A stretch of DNA of 64,000 bases from Selenomonadales bacterium (lineage in GTDB: Bacteria > Bacillota > Negativicutes > Sporomusales > UBA7701), in contig JARKPR010000085.1 in assembly GCA_029975165.1 (NCBI GenBank), positions 62,001 through 126,000 on the forward strand. Reading direction: 5' to 3'. A program made the position numbers and the translations under genes. Each line of letters opens with the position of its first letter. Within the stretch, counting starts at the first letter, position 1. Under the pieces are notes generated by a model. The model was not told where the DNA came from. It made no database searches and saw only the letters and a list, made by a program, of their open reading frames with translations. Positions 60,549-64,000 of this stretch are shown here, piece after piece.

Positions 60549-62336
60549 ATGGACTCTATGCTTGGTTTGAAACGCACCCGCCGGTGCGGTGAACTCACGA
60601 GGGACGATGCCGGCCGGGAGGTCGTGCTGTGCGGCTGGATGGCCCGCCGCCGCGACCACGGCGGCCTGATTTTCATCGACCTCCGCGACCGCTCGGGGCT
60701 GGTGCAGCTGGTATTCAATCCGGAAACCGACGTCGAAGCCTTCCATAAGGCGGAGACTGCCCGCAACGAATACGTGCTCGCGGTGCGCGGCATTGTCCGC
60801 CTGCGCGACGCCGACACCGTCAACGCCAACATGGCCACCGGCGAGATCGAGGTCTTCGGCGCCGAGCTGCGCATCCTCAACGCCGCCAAGACGCCGCCTT
60901 TCTACATCCAGGACGATATCGACGTCGACGAGGTGCTGCGGCTCAAATACCGCTATCTCGATCTGCGCCGCCCGGAGATGCAGCGCAACCTCATCCTCCG
61001 CCACCGCGTCACCAAGCTGATGCGGGATTTCCTCGACCGCCAGGGCTTCATCGAGGTCGAGACGCCGATGCTGACGAAGAGCACGCCGGAGGGGGCGCGG
61101 GACTATCTCGTCCCCAGCCGCGTCAATCCCGGCAAGTTTTACGCCCTGCCCCAGTCGCCGCAAATCTTCAAGCAGATCCTGATGGTTTCCGGCTTCGAGC
61201 GCTATTTCCAGATCGCCCGCTGCTTCCGCGACGAGGACCTCCGCGCCGACCGGCAGCCCGAGTTCACCCAGCTCGACATCGAGATGTCGTTCGTCGACCG
61301 CGAGGATGTGCTGACCATGATGGAGAACATGGTTGCCTACCTCTTCAAGGAGGCGATCGGCGCCGACGTGCCGACCCCCTTTAGGCGCATGAGCTACGAC
61401 GAGGCGATGGACAAATACGGCTCGGACAAGCCCGACCTCCGCTTCGGCATGGAGCTGGCCGACCTGTCGGACGCGGTGCGCGGCTCGAGCTTCAAGGTGT
61501 TCGAAGCCGTCCTGGCCGCCGGCGGCCAGGTCAAATGCATCAATGTCAAGGGTTACGCCAATATCCCCCGCCGCGAGCTCGACGGCCTGGTGGACTACGT
61601 CGGCCAGCTCGGCGGCAAGGGCCTGGCGTGGCTGTGCTACACCGCCGAGGGCATCAAGTCGCCGATCACCAAGTTCTTCGACGACGCGACGGTCGCCAGG
61701 ATTACGGCCGCGGCCGGCGCCCAGGAGGGCGACCTGCTGCTCGTCGCCGCCGACGCGCCGGCGGCCCTCAATCCCGTCCTCGGCCAGCTCCGCCTGGAGA
61801 TGGCCCGCCGCCTGAATCTCATCGACCCCGCCAAGCTGTCCTTCCTGTGGGTCATCGATTTTCCGATGTTCGAATACGACGCCGAGGAAAAGCGCTGGGT
61901 GGCCATGCATCACATGTTCACCTCGCCGCGCGACGAGGATGCCGCCTATTTGGACAGCGACCCCGGCCGCATCAAGGCCAAGGCCTACGACATGGTCCTG
62001 AACGGCACCGAGCTCGGCGGCGGCAGCATCCGTATCTTCCAGCGCGAGCTGCAGGAGAAGGTGCTGAAGGCCATCGGCCTGTCGACCGAGGAAGCGGGCG
62101 AGCAGTTCGGCTTCCTGCTGGAGGCGTTCGAGTACGGCACCCCGCCCCACGGCGGCATCGCTTTCGGCCTCGACCGGATGGTGATGCTCATGGCCGGGCG
62201 GCCGTCGATCCGCGACGTCATCGCCTTCCCGAAGACGCAGAGCGCCACCGACCTGATGGCCCAGGCGCCGTCGGCGGTTTCGCCCCGGCAGCTCAAAGAA
62301 CTGTACGTTAAACTGGATTTAGTGCCCAAAAAGTAA
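60549..62336 (+). CDS. aspS: Aspartate--tRNA ligase
   Basis: This 595-residue bacterial-type AspRS has an N-terminal OB-fold anticodon domain ([35 protein letters not shown]). Motif 2 is [24 protein letters not shown], a GAD insertion domain follows (about 285-410), and motif 3 is [15 protein letters not shown]. The C-terminus contains [16 protein letters not shown], typical of the family. ATG 60549 is used; an ATG three codons later (60558) is an alternative. A terminator hairpin follows, and a 6S RNA gene lies directly downstream. Confidence 0.98.
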   Translation: MDSMLGLKRTRRCGELTRDDAGREVVLCGWMARRRDHGGLIFIDLRDRSGLVQLVFNPETDVEAFHKAETARNEYVLAVRGIVRLRDADTVNANMATGEIEVFGAELRILNAAKTPPFYIQDDIDVDEVLRLKYRYLDLRRPEMQRNLILRHRVTKLMRDFLDRQGFIEVETPMLTKSTPEGARDYLVPSRVNPGKFYALPQSPQIFKQILMVSGFERYFQIARCFRDEDLRADRQPEFTQLDIEMSFVDREDVLTMMENMVAYLFKEAIGADVPTPFRRMSYDEAMDKYGSDKPDLRFGMELADLSDAVRGSSFKVFEAVLAAGGQVKCINVKGYANIPRRELDGLVDYVGQLGGKGLAWLCYTAEGIKSPITKFFDDATVARITAAAGAQEGDLLLVAADAPAALNPVLGQLRLEMARRLNLIDPAKLSFLWVIDFPMFEYDAEEKRWVAMHHMFTSPRDEDAAYLDSDPGRIKAKAYDMVLNGTELGGGSIRIFQRELQEKVLKAIGLSTEEAGEQFGFLLEAFEYGTPPHGGIAFGLDRMVMLMAGRPSIRDVIAFPKTQSATDLMAQAPSAVSPRQLKELYVKLDLVPKK

Positions 62337-62342
62337 CTGTGC

Positions 62343-62414
62343 GGCGGCCCGGGAATGCAGGCGCGGCGCGGCTTAGGCCAACCACGCGCTGGCAGAAAAT
62401 CCCGGCCGCCTTTT
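62343..62414 (+). terminator. Terminator of hisS-aspS
   Basis: GGCGGCC-c-GGGA (62343-62354) pairs with TCCCGGCCGCC (62400-62410), one bulged C, enclosing a GC-rich branched loop, and is followed by TTTT. It ends directly before the 6S RNA promoter. Confidence 0.7.
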
Positions 62415-62416
62415 CC

Positions 62417-62445
62417 TTGCTTTTCACCAGCAAGTTTGCTAATAT
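62417..62445 (+). promoter_or_regulatory. Sigma-A promoter of the 6S RNA gene
   Basis: TTGCTT at 62417-62422 and TAATAT at 62440-62445, spacing 17 bp. Confidence 0.75.
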
Positions 62446-62451
62446 TAAAGA

Positions 62452-62683
62452 CGGAACAGGGGATAACGGAAAAATCAAATAATTTGCGCGGTTAATAAAC
62501 CCTGCTGTGTGCGTGAGATGCCGATGTTTTGAGCCAACACATTTACAGCGGGAGCCCGGACTCTGATTGTGGCGTGTATGCCCTGGTTCGTTTTGGGGAC
62601 ACATAAAGCAGTCAGGAGGGCACCCACCTGCCTGGGGCAGGTTCAAAACAAGGGCGATACGGCATGGTGGGGCTTATTATTTG
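62452..62683 (+). ncRNA. ssrS: 6S RNA
   Basis: This region encodes no protein and has the 6S RNA layout. CAAATAAT (62476-62483) pairs with ATTATTTG (62676-62683) as closing stem. The conserved run around GAGCCAACACATTTACAGCGGGAGCCC (62531-62556) resembles Firmicute 6S RNA, and an apical hairpin GGCGT-GT-ATGCC lies at 62571-62582. The RNA mimics an open promoter and binds sigma-A RNA polymerase in stationary phase. The B. subtilis 6S-1 gene also lies just downstream of aspS, from memory, which supports the call. The 5' end is placed by the promoter; the mature end may be near 62476. Confidence 0.85.
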
Positions 62684-62685
62684 TG

Positions 62686-62718
62686 GCCGGCACGTAAAGG
62701 TGCGGGCTTTTTGTTTTG
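62686..62718 (+). terminator. Terminator of the 6S RNA gene
   Basis: GCCGGCAC (62686-62693) pairs with GTGCGGGC (62700-62707) with one G-G mismatch, followed by TTTTTGTTTT. Confidence 0.82.
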
Positions 62719-62792
62719 CCCTCATAGGAATTTCCCCGTCCGGCCAGAATTACTATAAATTAACGGCTGATAAAAACGATGTAGGAGTGGGT

Positions 62793-63839
<1,047 letters not shown>

Positions 63840-63855
63840 AAGAGGGACAAGCCGC

Positions 63856-64000
63856 ATGAGCCTTTTTGATGAAGAACCGGCTGCCGGCCCGGCGCTGCCG
63901 CAGCCGCTGGCGGTGCGGATGCGGCCGGCGACGCTGGCGGAGTTCGTCGGCCAGGCCGATCTCATCGCCCCCGGCCGCTTCCTCCGCCGCATGATCGACG
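63856..64000 (+). CDS. rarA: Replication-associated recombination protein RarA, N-terminal fragment
   Basis: The last 145 bp contain the first 48 codons of a protein that starts MSLFDEEPA, followed by QPLAVRMRPATLAEFVGQADLI and PGRFLRRMID. The R-M-R-P-x-T-L-x-E-x-V-G-Q opening is characteristic of RarA/MgsA (YrvN), an AAA+ ATPase acting at stalled replication forks. A similar opening occurs in other clamp-loader-like ATPases, but YrvN is also near aspS in Bacillus. The gene is cut by the window end before Walker A. Confidence 0.85.
   Translation, partial: MSLFDEEPAAGPALPQPLAVRMRPATLAEFVGQADLIAPGRFLRRMID

Overview
This window is 64 kb of high-GC DNA (clearly above 60% by eye) from an endospore-forming Firmicute. 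Sporulation genes are scattered among housekeeping genes: a BofC-like protein, SpoIID, YunB, an alpha/beta-type small acid-soluble spore protein (SASP) and two SpoIIE-type phosphatases. Anaerobic metabolism is suggested by PduL with butyrate kinase, an [FeFe]-hydrogenase-like sensor and HemZ. Gene order and the form of the SASP make me favour the Negativicutes (Sporomusaceae) over a high-GC clostridial group such as the Peptococcaceae. That is inference; no rRNA or outer-membrane gene is present to settle it.

Layout. 0-1.6 kb: end of a KtrB/TrkH potassium channel, KtrA and a SpoU-type RNA methyltransferase. 1.55-7.0 kb: a sigma-A promoter, a T-box leader and pheST, then an amino-acid permease behind an unusual structured leader. 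7.1-14.5 kb: zapA, a DUF421 membrane protein, a phosphatase-superfamily metalloenzyme, a large U32 protein, mutS2 and a DUF2148 Fe-S protein. 14.5-16.9 kb (minus strand): a PLP aminotransferase, a hypothetical protein and a YbaB-type nucleoid protein. 16.9-18.2 kb: four small genes, each behind an almost identical sigma-K-type promoter. Three of them are tandem copies of a 35-38 residue Gly/Cys-rich membrane peptide too short for ordinary gene calling. 18.2-20.4 kb (minus): a class A penicillin-binding protein. 20.4-24.5 kb: tyrS and the pxpBCA 5-oxoprolinase operon. 24.5-25.7 kb: SASP and yunB, divergent. 25.9-29.0 kb: thioredoxin-like ferredoxin, hydrogenase-like Fe-S/PAS sensor and PP2C phosphatase. 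29.1-30.1 kb: yebC followed by a structured non-coding element. 30.1-40.4 kb: bofC-like, pduL, buk, ruvCAB, queH, DUF2905, spoIID, queA, tgt, yajC (a Holliday-junction, queuosine and sporulation block). 40.4-44.9 kb: formyl-THF cyclo-ligase, PP2C phosphatase, P-loop protein, HD protein, secD, secF. 45-50 kb: two membrane proteins, a chelatase-like AAA+/VWA pair and a LapA-domain protein. 50.4-62.3 kb: recJ, relA, dtd, an MBL hydrolase, an AI-2E-type permease, fur, hemZ, hisS, aspS. 62.3-64 kb: a 6S RNA gene with its own promoter and terminator, a threonine aldolase and the start of rarA.

The most novel-looking part is the 16.9-18.2 kb cluster of tandem tiny-peptide cassettes. Second are the 29.84-30.10 kb structured element, the permease leader at 5.49-5.59 kb, and the hydrogenase-like sensor operon. 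No tRNA, rRNA, CRISPR array, insertion sequence or prophage was seen. All positions were read by eye, so hairpin and promoter calls are manual.
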